The notes beneath the pieces are model-generated. The model ran no database searches, was not told the DNA's origin, and saw only the letters and a program-made list of their open reading frames with translations. From the NCBI GenBank assembly GCA_900312665.1, contig ONZQ02000007.1, positions 1,184,308-1,248,307 of the forward strand: a DNA stretch of 64,000 nt, in the 5' to 3' direction. The stretch's first letter is position 1. Every line of letters starts with the position of its first letter. Shown piece by piece: positions 50,901 to 59,578 of the stretch. Position numbers and translations under genes: made by a program. This DNA is from Cephalotrichum gorgonifer. Taxonomy: Eukaryota; Ascomycota; Sordariomycetes; Microascales; Microascaceae.

Positions 50901-53858
50901 CCTTGCGGCTTCGGAGACGATGTCAAACATCTTCTCTTCGACGTAAGTCCCGGAGGCGAGCTTGTGTCGCGACCGGCGATAGTCGACCCTCCAGGACTTG
51001 ATGCTGACCACTCTAGCCCAGACACCTCGCATGCGCGGGGCGCCGACGTAGAGGCGCGTGAGCTTCGACGCGAAGAACGGAGGCGACCATCGATGACGGC
51101 CGGCATCGACACCATGCACTTGAAGCATCAGTGGAGGGTCGTTTGGCATGTCACCCTTGACCTGGATCAGGGCAACCTTTATATCTACTGTAAACAGCTC
51201 TGGGACGGATGAGCCTCTCCTTGCCGGGTTTAACGGAGAGCCCGGTGGTGCAAGATGTTCAACGAGGCCTTGCACAGAGGGAGCTTTCTTCTTTGGCGCA
51301 CTCGCCGCCTGGGCGGACCCGGTGAAAGCCTTACGAAGGACCACGGTGGCGAGACCAACAGCATAGTGTCGGTAAAGAGAATATTGCACCAGTATCGAGC
51401 GGAAGTTGGCATGCAGTTGGAACAGTGGGCCTTGACTGTCGCTATGCGCGGATAGCGCCAGGTCAAACCTGGGCATCCTCAAGAAAGGCTCAAGCTCCAT
51501 CTTGTCCGCTGCTTCCACTATGTAGGCCTCAAGGCCCTTGACATTGAAAGATAGGCGCCGTTCATCCCCATGATTCTGCTGTGTCTTGCGTGAGGGCGAC
51601 GAGGACGGGGTATTTGAGAAATCGATGCTGGGAGTGGGCGTGAGCGAGCGATTGCTCGTCCTCCTCCTGGAGCGGCGGCGCGGAAGACCCTCCAGTCGTT
51701 GAGCTCGGTACTCCACCACGAGCGAGCTGAGCTGAAGTGAAACGCCACGATGCTCATCCGATATGTGCTCATCGGCCCCTGCGACCTCGAAGCTGAAATC
51801 GAAGATTTGTAGGTGAATGTGGAGTAGCCAGGGCGGCATGGATCGGAGGAAGTTCCTCTCCGCAGAGCGTCTCCGCTCGGATAGCTTATTTGACTCTTCG
51901 TCTAGTCGGAGGTGCTTGATAATCTGGTGGAGGCCGTTTGTAATTTCGGGACGGACAAGTTTGATGGCGAATGACTGCAGGTTACCATTTGCGACAACAC
52001 AAAGCTCCGGAGCGGCGCTAACCTGAACTTTGAGATCGAAGGCATCAGTCTGCATGAGATCGAAGCGGCGGCCACTGGATGTCTGATAGTACAGGTTATG
52101 AGACTGTACCCTCGTGGTCCCCGTGAGTGAGTAGTGCATCTCTCCCATGGCAGAGTGGAACGACTCCATGTCCAGAGAGACGGAGGAGATGGAGGAGATG
52201 ATCAAGTCAAAGTCATCCGATTCAGCATCTTTCTCAATTGCGGGTAGGGCAATTCGGATCACCGGCTCGTGCATCGAAAATTTGAGTGTAGCCTTGGGGA
52301 GCAGCCTCGATATCACGTGGTGCTTTGGAGACCGAGGCTCCCGTGGGCGTCGATAGCGAGGCTTAGGTCTGAGGAGAGAGATGAGAAGGGGAAGGTGGCG
52401 GGGATCGAGATCTATGGAAGGGGAGGTCACGACGGAGTTGGCGAAGAGGATGTTGGCGTTTCGCTCCTCGGGGCCGCCGTCTTTCGTCAGCTTCACCGTC
52501 TTCGAGGGCAGCGTGGTCCTAACTGTTGTCGTAGCCATGGGTATGTAAAGCAGTCTCTCCGGCTTCCCCTGCCCATCGTCGAGGCCGATAGATATAGACA
52601 GAGCGGCGACGAGGGCCTCGTGGGCCACGTCCTGCAAGGGGAAGTACATTTGATGGACAGGTGACTTTGGATCCAGCCTATGCAGGTCGATTCCAACCTC
52701 CTTCATCGAGGCCGTCAACTGAAGCGGCGTATTCCCCGCGTGCGCAGAATGTACCTTCTTAGAAAGTCCAACGAAGCTGACGGCGAACTGGACCTCCTTA
52801 ATTCCCCTCACAAGTGACGTGACAAACTCCTTGGAATCAGCAATGGTCTGCATAAGGTCATTATCCGGGTTCTCGACGCCATCGAAGTCGGGGAACATGG
52901 AATCCATAAAAGATCCCATGCTGCTCTCCGCCTCGACCTTTCGGGGAGGCTGTTGCTTCCTGCGTAGCCTATAGAGGTCCATGGCCAGGGCGACGTCATC
53001 GCACGGGACATGAACCCGGCCTAGCTTCAGCGCGACGCAGGCATCTCGAAGCCTAGTCAAGTTCTCCGAGAGGTAGGCATCGACGTTCAAGGTAGCGTTG
53101 TCCAGCACCTCTAGCGGTTCCCTCCCCTCCGCGGTGAACAAGATGCTCTTTAGCGTCACAACCCACTCGGCCTGCTGATCCTGCTTCTTGCGGGCAGCCC
53201 TCGCTGCGAAGAAGAAGCGCGCACGGTCAACCATCTTCCGGCGCGTATCGACCCCCAGGGCCAAGCTGCCGACCTGGACGCTCGCGACACCGACCACATT
53301 GATTGTTGAGTTGGTGGCAACGATATCAAACATGCGAAGCCAGTTGACGTTCCTCTGCAAACGCTTTATCTTATCTTTTAGATCTGACAGCTTCCTCCAA
53401 GCATGTGTCCGCGGCGGGGTCGGCTTGCTCGTACCCGTTCGCCGTATCGTGGGCAGCGGCGATTGGGGCCCAGAGCCGTCCGTTGGCGCATCGTGTTCGT
53501 CGTCGTTCTCGTTCTCGTTCTCGTTCTCGCTCGGGGACTCGGCCGCCTCGGTGTCTTGAACCGCGACCTTGGACCTGGAACCCAACTCCTTGGCGTCGAC
53601 GGTGGCGACCAACTCGCTAATGATTATGCTGATCCAGGTAGGTTGAGCGAACGTTGGCCGGTGCAGGTTGATCCCGAGACCCCGAATCTCGAGCTTCAGC
53701 CCATCGCGGGGAGTGTACGCCAACCTCCGGAGGGAGAGATAGCCGATGCGCTGGATAGAGATGCCAGTGAGGATGCGCAGTATCGCGAAGAGGACGAAGG
53801 TTGATATGTAGAAAAGTACGATGACAGCGAGGAGGAAGGTGGGGTTGAGGAGCGCCAT
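44916..53858 (-). CDS. FMP27: Fmp27/Hobbit-type bridge-like lipid transfer protein (2980 aa)
   Basis: One uninterrupted ORF of almost 9 kb. Residues 5-29 form an N-terminal membrane anchor, and the following VQRIG-like and LKLEIRGLGINLHRP segments begin the repeating beta-groove. Family-defining motifs are present: GFWDKLRLVFHSRINVAWKG at about residue 1405 and SAWPPWVPVEVIFDFQADPFGFKR at about 2198, which name the Fmp27 GFWDK and WPPW domains. The length matches the family (about 2500-3000 aa). Such proteins are anchored in the ER and span contact sites, probably carrying lipid to the plasma membrane through a hydrophobic channel. Coiled-coil segments (for example near 1860 and 2330) and Ser-rich disordered parts (about 2480-2560 and 2780-2980) are visible. 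The C-terminus is fungal-specific and variable. Confidence 0.95.
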   Translation of the reverse strand: MALLNPTFLLAVIVLFYISTFVLFAILRILTGISIQRIGYLSLRRLAYTPRDGLKLEIRGLGINLHRPTFAQPTWISIIISELVATVDAKELGSRSKVAVQDTEAAESPSENENENENDDEHDAPTDGSGPQSPLPTIRRTGTSKPTPPRTHAWRKLSDLKDKIKRLQRNVNWLRMFDIVATNSTINVVGVASVQVGSLALGVDTRRKMVDRARFFFAARAARKKQDQQAEWVVTLKSILFTAEGREPLEVLDNATLNVDAYLSENLTRLRDACVALKLGRVHVPCDDVALAMDLYRLRRKQQPPRKVEAESSMGSFMDSMFPDFDGVENPDNDLMQTIADSKEFVTSLVRGIKEVQFAVSFVGLSKKVHSAHAGNTPLQLTASMKEVGIDLHRLDPKSPVHQMYFPLQDVAHEALVAALSISIGLDDGQGKPERLLYIPMATTTVRTTLPSKTVKLTKDGGPEERNANILFANSVVTSPSIDLDPRHLPLLISLLRPKPRYRRPREPRSPKHHVISRLLPKATLKFSMHEPVIRIALPAIEKDAESDDFDLIISSISSVSLDMESFHSAMGEMHYSLTGTTRVQSHNLYYQTSSGRRFDLMQTDAFDLKVQVSAAPELCVVANGNLQSFAIKLVRPEITNGLHQIIKHLRLDEESNKLSERRRSAERNFLRSMPPWLLHIHLQIFDFSFEVAGADEHISDEHRGVSLQLSSLVVEYRAQRLEGLPRRRSRRRTSNRSLTPTPSIDFSNTPSSSPSRKTQQNHGDERRLSFNVKGLEAYIVEAADKMELEPFLRMPRFDLALSAHSDSQGPLFQLHANFRSILVQYSLYRHYAVGLATVVLRKAFTGSAQAASAPKKKAPSVQGLVEHLAPPGSPLNPARRGSSVPELFTVDIKVALIQVKGDMPNDPPLMLQVHGVDAGRHRWSPPFFASKLTRLYVGAPRMRGVWARVVSIKSWRVDYRRSRHKLASGTYVEEKMFDIVSEAARLAVPHETIVHHITDNIINVVKSVQQLHHRFRTGKNEYILDKGPEGPKNVPKVSLRTRNLLFELEDGAFEWKLGMIYRAGRIEQVQRLAREEAFRMKMKRIHEEESRRESSKLRSRSTYQTIKGTNQPASVSNRSRSADGRLNKRGRTDDRPDRRAPRYDPEGDIPHITSYTRLAEEEAREKLHIYNSQSWRKRITRAYATSSKGVRDMRSLFWGADHIPEDFADDENILEVPERPALLSALISDFQIVIDKPSFPLSELPDFLHSVGKGMPRDMQYGLLVPMHVQIDMNEARACLRDYPLPFIHVPALKSGQSSRLHSLSMKTDFVIAEEYRGADAARKIRVQIVPPGPGGPGSRNDLGFAIDVRRTIGPVKSYSNISVDINTALPTRITWGPSYQPAMQDMMMAIESFTKPQLDPSERVGFWDKLRLVFHSRINVAWKGDGDVHLALKGTRDPYLMTKNGAGFLMCWRNDVRLALNSEDDPKRLVLVDSGEYVLAVPDYSHEVREEAARGGDISLPANEEMKAGASFKKVVMKLSGDVQWMIGLMFEQPIDNGRRSFAFRPHYDIVLKSPLHAKSENNLPYDALRGFRSQHIHLSIGIRAPVTRDWTSSDPAPSKSYNTAHFSPRFFTHFFNWWGLFGSPLSLPIRQGRLFPGREVNSKKFGRHLATVKYNLLLAPLFLSHIYKHKNLEATSSENGVSATGIKVRFDSFMLDLHQRREEFSTRDSGRKAKSRTSGIKIHAAQLDLVSADVRAVSATMESMLDSIRTSGLSALALDQSDDTPDHSRFTIPDNDHSWIDMDDFVELDWASPSERNPDVMILPLAYAPRLTYFRQTDIGGIISGDPDRTSPFGGEPTHPCILSHDDDPKRVQAHLIKERLSQLEDQMEAHADSVGEAEFRVMQDGGGDAQLLQDFETLRHHTGVLCRKRMFLEHMLQQMTGDLPSSPSSPVSRSSSITSEIGNTHSDTSLELAGRSMSLPSGAEFDSDFTNRFVVHNMQLKWNNLLRNIVIRYFNQSSQRRGFVYYLSRPAIKFILDIVEEQAKTKSNSNGNGSTPRTTKTPASSESGSTSTNLRKDIEDRIRSILGDGKDFVDAEEKTSAAIGTALADLASGIAAEFTPQNNYHVRLIAPQIQLQSDKNKKHVVLITAKGMDLKVVEVMDKARISDSVSGLVQRRILLSMDSAQFFVTHQKWFQTQIVSMYAGSRYGAPLGSAWPPWVPVEVIFDFQADPFGFKRVVQETSATLRYDKYNNLRLKYHDEVNTDGPNADAAEATESRMDNLWVEFPQARALCNSSQYYAMYVIVLDLLMYSEPSEKTRSERLEKIMLASDFSDLSGAPERIQKLQERVRQLENIKSHLAIYGGASEKQGWDDLVVLERDLEACEDELFFLMKAITTSQGKHEPNFEANRSNALLKWTISAKDIVWHLIKDSMEPLVELQLRDVEYDRTDMADGSHINVVRVGKIIGLNLLPHATYPDIIAPYVDGERGTFKDVGDREMLRVCWHMLEDIAGIPVMDHFEVNLFPMKIQLEHEVGKQLFEYIFPHVDGAAQDTDNSPLVVHVRTPSENDDDDETSAANSSQALLSIKGESSFNTRPGSLELRLQPTLTSHTKSNGNQAPKKALSVHTGDGHSFRLFRSPGTSRVLHKKASRESLKHGNALRPGIIRAATAASTKDGASYMTGDSKKVSRFVLRNKAPSEEKQEEASDDLTRMIERASNYMSFAYIRMASVELCLSYKGKESRNLEDVHDFVFRMPQIEWRNKTWSNLDLALALKKAVIKALISHTGAIIGNKFSKHKPNTAQQSRLRELASSSVIIGGQQQQLRSAAGSPCGDSVNSDDSSSNYGGVPMDFSRSPPRSLRSMTQESLQGPRSASRSSSVASTQSARTGNSASMGLAVPSFLMMTPPTPDSELAPHAEERPVSRRSLNRFGGSTTSSSTPNLLGGERSRKGYIKGKLNAMLGRENTIRGGRPESRSGELDEGSEVASSRSSVTSGLQD

Positions 53859-55217
53859 ATCGGAGGCGGGGCACCTCCCAAGGCCGAGCCGTAGCTCGAG
53901 CCGGCGGCTTCTGTGGCTACAACGTGTTAGTTGTCAAGGTGGGAGCGGATCTCTTGCACGCAAGAAAGGCGCTGGAGCATGCGACTTACACGACGGAGGT
54001 GACCCGACTCACTCAAACGTCGATAAGCTAGTCTACTAGCGGTTTTCCATCTTCGAAGAATGCGGTTGGCCGGGGACGTCGACAAGGTGATGATGACCTG
54101 TATTTAGAGGTTGAGGGAGGTCGGGGGTCTCGATAAGCGAGGTTGGAAGTCGGAGATCGGAAATCGGAAATCGGAAATTGAATATCGAGGCGCAGGCGAG
54201 CCCGTACCTGTGAAGTTCGTGGTTCGGCGCCGGATGTCGCGGATGCAAGACACTGGCCGTTTTGACGACTGGGTGGGCAGAAGCTGGGAATCGTCGGTCG
54301 GGGGGTTGTGTAAAGTCAAGGTAAACGGCCGGTCGCTTTCCCACGGTGCCGGCTCTTGGGTTCTCACTATCCCTCGAGGGCAAGGGGGAGAGGGGGGTGG
54401 GCGGATCGCAACAGAATGCTAGTGGGAGGGAGAGCCGAAAGGTAGTTGTCGTCGCGCGAAAAACGTTGGGGTCAACGTGGTCCGTAGCTCCTTCCAATGC
54501 AGCAGTCAGATCTGGCCATCCACAAGCCTTCTTTGGCTGCTGGATGATGAAGTCAGACTGATCATGGAAGGGAATGGCGAAATTCAAATCGCCAAAGTCC
54601 CCGGCCCTGATTTGTCGGACAACTCTCGGTGTGTGGATGAGAAATATTAGTGCTGGTGGTGGTCCAGGGTGGTGTCGGGGGTGACAAGACCAGGCCAATG
54701 TGGAGGAAGCTCAAGCTTCGCGGCTACCTCCGGCAAGGCGCCTCCACAATTGGCATGTACCAGCTGTTGACAGCTGTAGGTGAGGGGCCCCTTGGCGCCA
54801 AGATAGGAAGCTCACCTATTATTCATGTTTCCGGGTGTATCAAGAATAAGCTTCGGAGTATGGAGTCGAACCTTGCATGTAAATACACGGTACACTAACA
54901 CCCAATCCACGTAGTGGACAACCAAGTACCAAGGCCCTTCGCCCGACTAGATCGTCAACTATTAGAAATAGGGTCCTCTTCTAGCATTCTGTCCTTGACT
55001 GGGTAGTGCCTATTTCTGCTTGGACCAATAATGACTAAGGCGGATGTACGAGCGCATACATGACTTTCGTCCCGCATTTCTTTCGTCCCTGCTTGAAGCT
55101 ACCCTCTCTCTTAGCTCCGCTAATAGGTATCATGGTGTAAGTCCATAAAAGTACACCTAATACGACTAGCTTCTAGTAACCAACCTCATACCCAGCGCCT
55201 TACACCACCCCCGGTAA
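53859..55217. other. Intergenic region upstream of the Fmp27 gene
   Basis: About 1.36 kb containing the Fmp27 leader and promoter and the SET gene 3' flank. A minus-strand ORF at 54036-54698 exists but looks like leader sequence with Pro-, His- and Arg-rich composition. A 7-bp unit ATCGGAA is repeated three times at 54156-54176. No further gene is supported. Confidence 0.45.
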
Positions 55218-57004
55218 TTAGCCAACGGAAAATTCGCGACGCTGGTCGAAGCCCTCCTGCTCCAGAAGATGTAGTATCCGCAAATCCGGGTCTCTAAGCA
55301 GCTTGCAATCCGTTTTATGACCCTTCTCGTTCCAAGAAAGGGTCTGGCATGTCTACACGGCACGTTCGAGTTAGAAAGACTCCCGGATGTTAAGGGTGCC
55401 TACCGATGAAACGTCTTCCATACCTTGTCGCAGTACCAGAAAAGGGTGCACCTGGCACACCGTTTTAAGGTCGTTGCCTTCCGGCCACATTCATGACAGG
55501 TCCTCTCGCCATTCACCTCCGTGGCGTACTTCTGTAACTTGTCGCTCAGGCTAAGCAAGTCCTTCAGCGCAACGGGAAAGATCTAATCTGGTTAGCGTGG
55601 GCCAGGATGGGACTGCCCTGTTAGGCCGGGGAAGGGGAAGAGGAAGGGGGCTACCTTCAGCGACGGGGCATCTTCGTGTCGGATCCCCACCGACGTGTCG
55701 AGGAACCTATGCTGGTGGGGGTAGAGAACGGCGATGGTGAACCCCTCACGCACTCGCGAAGGGTCCAGCTCGATGCCTCGGCCGCCAGTGTAGAACGCGA
55801 CGATCGTCTTCTGGCCGGCCTTGTCCTCGACGACGAGCCTTAGGCGCAAAAACTTCTCGATCTCGACGATCTCGGCCAGGAAGCACCAGTGCTTGCGCGG
55901 GTGGTACGAGAATCCGTCGTTGGACTCGAAAAATTCGAGGTCCAGCTCGTTCTCGTCCGGTAGCCCGTGGAACGACGGGAAAGTCGAGTCATCGCGGAGG
56001 TCGGCGTATCGCCGTCGTACTTGCGTCTCCTTTATCTTCTGTTCTCTCCAGAGCCAGGTATCGAAAGCCTCCATCGAGAGGCCCGAAGGGGTTTCGCTGG
56101 TCGATGTTGACCACTGACGCGAGCTGCCATAGGAACGATGCCCGGTTGGATCCTTGGCCAAGGCCCTGTGTCGACGCACCGTAGGGCTATCGTCACCCTC
56201 TAGTATCTCCCGCGATGCAGTGGCCCTCTCGGCAAAGACACTTGCCCGCGCTCTATCGCCGTTGAAGATGGCGATCTGGAAGGCGTCGTAGTACGCCCGG
56301 GGGATGCTCCCATCAACAAGACCCTCCTCTTCACACAGCTGTAGCAGCCTGTGCACGTCATGGAGCGCCTGTAGAGGGCGGGAGATCATCGTCATTGCGT
56401 TACCGATAGCCTCGTCTAGCCGCTGTATCTCGTCCAGTCTCGCGTCGCTGTGGCCCCGCTGGGAGGGGGGAAGCGAACAGAGTGTACAGGAGCAGGAAAA
56501 GCGGAAGTTCTGCTGCAGAGTACGCTGGCGGGTGGCGCGGTTCAAGCGGTATCTGAGGTACATGATGGTAATTTCCTCGCCCTCATTGATGTCGCGGATG
56601 GCGTGGATCGTGATCTGACCAAGGTCTTCGTTCCAAGTGTTCTGGGCATTCTGGACGCAGGCGTGGTTGATGCGTGACGCCTCGACGAATATTCCGCGCT
56701 GCGAAGCGTCTGAGCCGAGGGGCAGGGCGTTCGTGCGGACGATGCCCAACTCCGGGGTTGCTTCATCCTCGAAGGCGTTGTGCAGGGAGAAGAAGACCCG
56801 CCGTTTTTCGTCGCCGAGTGTGGCTACCTTCCGAGATAGGAGTTTGCCCACCTTCCCCTTGGAGTTCGTATGACTAGACCGGGGGACCAGTAACAACGGG
56901 GCCTCGGAGAGGATGCGCCTGCCCTTGGGGATCTTGACAGCGGCAACAAGGCCCAGGCCTTTACCAGAGGTCTCCTGAAGGGTGTATAACTTGGTCGAGT
57001 CCAT
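55218..57004 (-). CDS. SET-domain protein with C-terminal MYND zinc finger (547 aa)
   Basis: Three exons: 55655-57004, 55424-55582 and 55218-55352, with all introns in phase 0. The SET domain lies at the N-terminus (residues 5-150): GKGLGLVAAVKIPKGRRIL, then RINHACVQNAQNTW (111-124) and GEEITIMY (142-149) with the catalytic Tyr149, followed by a post-SET Cys cluster CSCTLC (171-176). A helical middle region follows. Exons 2 and 3 supply a MYND finger: CHECGRKA, CARCTLFWYCDK, then TCQTLSWNEKGHKTDC, giving the C-C-C-C-C-C-H-C ligand pattern. The product resembles SMYD-type lysine methyltransferases but with the MYND finger at the end. The substrate is unknown. The unspliced ORF hides the finger. 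Confidence 0.9.
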
Positions 57005-58949
57005 AGCTAATATCGCGGGGGGCCGAGACTTTGAAATATCTTCTTGTCTGAGCCGACTTTCTTCTGTTCAAGTATCCAAAGACAAAGCTTTTTTTTCGGC
57101 GGGGGGTTACTTTCAGGGAGGTCTAAGAAAACATTAGCCAAAGCTCCGATCGGTTTTTAAACCGGGGCGCTTGTAGGGATGGGTACACTGGTCCTTGCCA
57201 TGCTGCGGGAGGCCATCAACTTCTGCAGAGTGTCCGGCCCCCTTTGCTCATACAGTCACTACCCATTTGATCCGAGATCCGTTGCAGGTAGCCTCAATCT
57301 TTAGTGTCGTGTAACACGGAACGCATCCCTACTGCTGGATTCTCCAATGGCTTGAAATGGCCTGACTTCTCACCGCCTCTCGGGGCCAAGGAGAATGACC
57401 CTACATAGGAGGCGGTATCTGTTTGAGCACAGGTATAGAGTGTCACAGGCTGCAGCAGTGACGATATGAGGCCGTTTCCAGATGATAGAAAGGAGGAAGA
57501 GGCGACGTGGAGCATCTAAGAAAACAATCTGGGAAGGAGCGATAGGGCTACCTCAAAAAATTTCTGACGACGAAGTCACAGGATTATTGAAACCCGGGGG
57601 TCTTGGGAGAATGCGGCCGGGCTGGCACTTAGTTTCAATAAATGCAGACACTACTTGACATGATATGTTGCCCTTCTCTACTCCATAGACGACAACCAGC
57701 GAACGATCGAATGCAGCCAGCCTCGGGCTCTCGAAGTGATACGCAACCACATCCCACGATTACCATCGGCGGCTTTGACTGCCCAGTGGAAACGCATCCA
57801 CGTGCTCTACGGGGAGAACTTTGCGCGCGCATGCCAACTCCTCCCGGCGTACCCCGAAACCCCAAATATCACCCTATATAGAAGGGAGTTCCATCCGCGC
57901 CCCTACTATCCCTCAGACCAATGTATGAGTGACTCCGTTGTCCGGCCGCCCATCAGTGACGGCGATCCCGGGAACTTCGATGGCGGTATTTAGCTGACCC
58001 ACATGGCCGGCTCCGGAGACCCACAATTGGCTTCGGTTCCGGTTCCGTGAGTGCTCCGGACTACCAAGGTTTTATTAGTGGGCCTGTGCTCTTAGCGTGA
58101 GTGGAATGGTACGCAGTCCTGCTAGTCCTAAATATATATTCTCCGACCAGGCCCAGTCAGGATGGCACTTGGTAGGAGCAGCAGGCTTGCGGTCCTGCAT
58201 TCACTGCATGCATACTGACTTAAAGGTGTGCGACGGCGGGCAAACATTCTACGAGTACCAGGAGGAAAAGGCCGCCGAGGTAGATAAACTGCATCCCAGT
58301 GCTACAGGACAACCACGTCTGTGCAGGTATCAAAGAGGATATGAGGAAGGATGCATCTGCTTGTAGGCTGTGGCTCAAGCTCCAACCTGTCGTTCGCACA
58401 ACTCTCCACACCTAGCTGCTCCTCCTCGTCCAAGTATAAAATTGGCCCCCCTAGGTGCTCCTGCGTGGCCTTATACCTCAGAAGTAGAGAGTCTATCCCG
58501 GGGTTCTAGGAAATCCTCTATAATACCGGCACCAGCTAGTTCCTGTGAATAGGGAGAATGCCCCTAAACCCTAGGCCCAAATACCTTGGGTCCAGGATAT
58601 CTCTGACTATGGTTATACCTCTTGGAGTTTCTGAGAAGGAATACACCTGCCCCCCAACCAACTGTCTGCTCAAGTTCGAAATACAAAAGGTCTAAACTCC
58701 ATTGGAAATGGACACTCTCCCTGTAGGCTCGATTCTTCCACCCCTGAGTCTTCTTTACACCATTCTGTCCTTCACTCCAAGTACTTGCAAGACCCAACCA
58801 ACTACGCCGACCACGCCAACCCTGAGAGCTGAGGAGAACGAGTTTACCCAAGCTTAGGCGAGGTCGGATTATCGATATCTTCGCGCTTAGGTCTTTAGTG
58901 GTCCCCGCCCGCGTCCAAGGAGCAACTACATCACGCACGCCGCGTTCCG
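57005..58949. other. Intergenic region between the SET gene and tRNA-Met
   Basis: Nearly 2 kb. Two plus-strand ORFs (57736-57993 and 58097-58366) have fairly balanced composition but no recognisable domain, no joining splice pair I trust, and no other support. The left part holds the SET-gene promoter. Confidence 0.4.
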
Positions 58950-59059
58950 GTCTTCCTGGCTCAGTTGGTTAGAGTGTTGGTCTCATACTTCAGTATGACT
59001 CGTAAAGAAAAAACTTTCGGGGAATCCAAAGGTCGGCAGTTTGATCCTGCCAGAGGACA
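58950..59059 (+). tRNA. tRNA-Met (CAT), elongator, with intron
   Basis: Cloverleaf: acceptor GTCTTCC/AGAGGAC with discriminator A (one T-G wobble and one C-A mismatch at the last pair), D arm GCTC-AGTTGGTTA-GAGT, anticodon arm TTGGT-CTCATAA-TCCAA, variable AGGTC, and T arm GGCAG-TTTGATC-CTGCC. The anticodon CAT occupies 58984-58986. The U31-U39 non-pair and the GGTCTCATA context match eukaryotic elongator tRNA-Met. A 36-nt intron (58988-59023) interrupts after position 37, the usual place. No T4 or longer run occurs immediately downstream; the first long run, T6, is at 59105-59110. The C7-A66 mismatch could mean mild decay, but all loops are conserved. Confidence 0.85.
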
Positions 59060-59578
59060 AATATTTCTCTTTGCGGACAACATTTCTCTTTATCTCTGTC
59101 GTACTTTTTTACTTTTAGGTACGCAACTGGATGCCATGTTTGCTATGAAGCCTTTCGATCTGCAGAGGGGGGGAACATTCGAGTACTGCCGACTCCCTTC
59201 CGTTCAGACTAACAGCCAGTGTTCATTCTCGGGCGTTCCCACCAAACACAATCCACTGCCTCACACTCTCCCGTTGACTTACACGCTCATCTGTACAAGT
59301 ACGCTCATAAAAAAACCCCGAGTTGAGATTTACAGTATCTAGCACCTGTGTATGAATATCCCTAAAACTCACAACCGAAACGCCTGAGGACCGTGACCGA
59401 TCCATCCTATTCTCCTTCTAAAACCCAGCTTGACCTAGCCGAGGCCTGCCCTTGTCTCCCACAGAGAATCTCCTAGTGGCCGCCCAAGCTCGATACCTGG
59501 TTCTCATAACCCCCCCTCCCCCCTTTTTTTTCCCCTAAAGGCTGGGGAAAGTCTCGCCTCAGGGAGATGTCACACCTC
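59060..59578. other. Intergenic region between tRNA-Met and the Pif1 gene
   Basis: About 520 bases, with T-rich sequence just after the tRNA (59067-59118) serving as likely Pol III termination sites, and a T8 run at 59524-59531 before the Pif1 stop. No ORF is supported. Confidence 0.45.

Noticed and set aside
54036..54698. 220-codon minus-strand ORF upstream of the Fmp27 gene
   Set aside because: Contains short simple repeats, has no recognisable domain and lies where the Fmp27 leader and promoter are expected.
57736..58366. Two plus-strand ORFs possibly forming a gene
   Set aside because: I found no reliable splice pair joining them and no family motif, so they are mentioned only in the intergenic entry.
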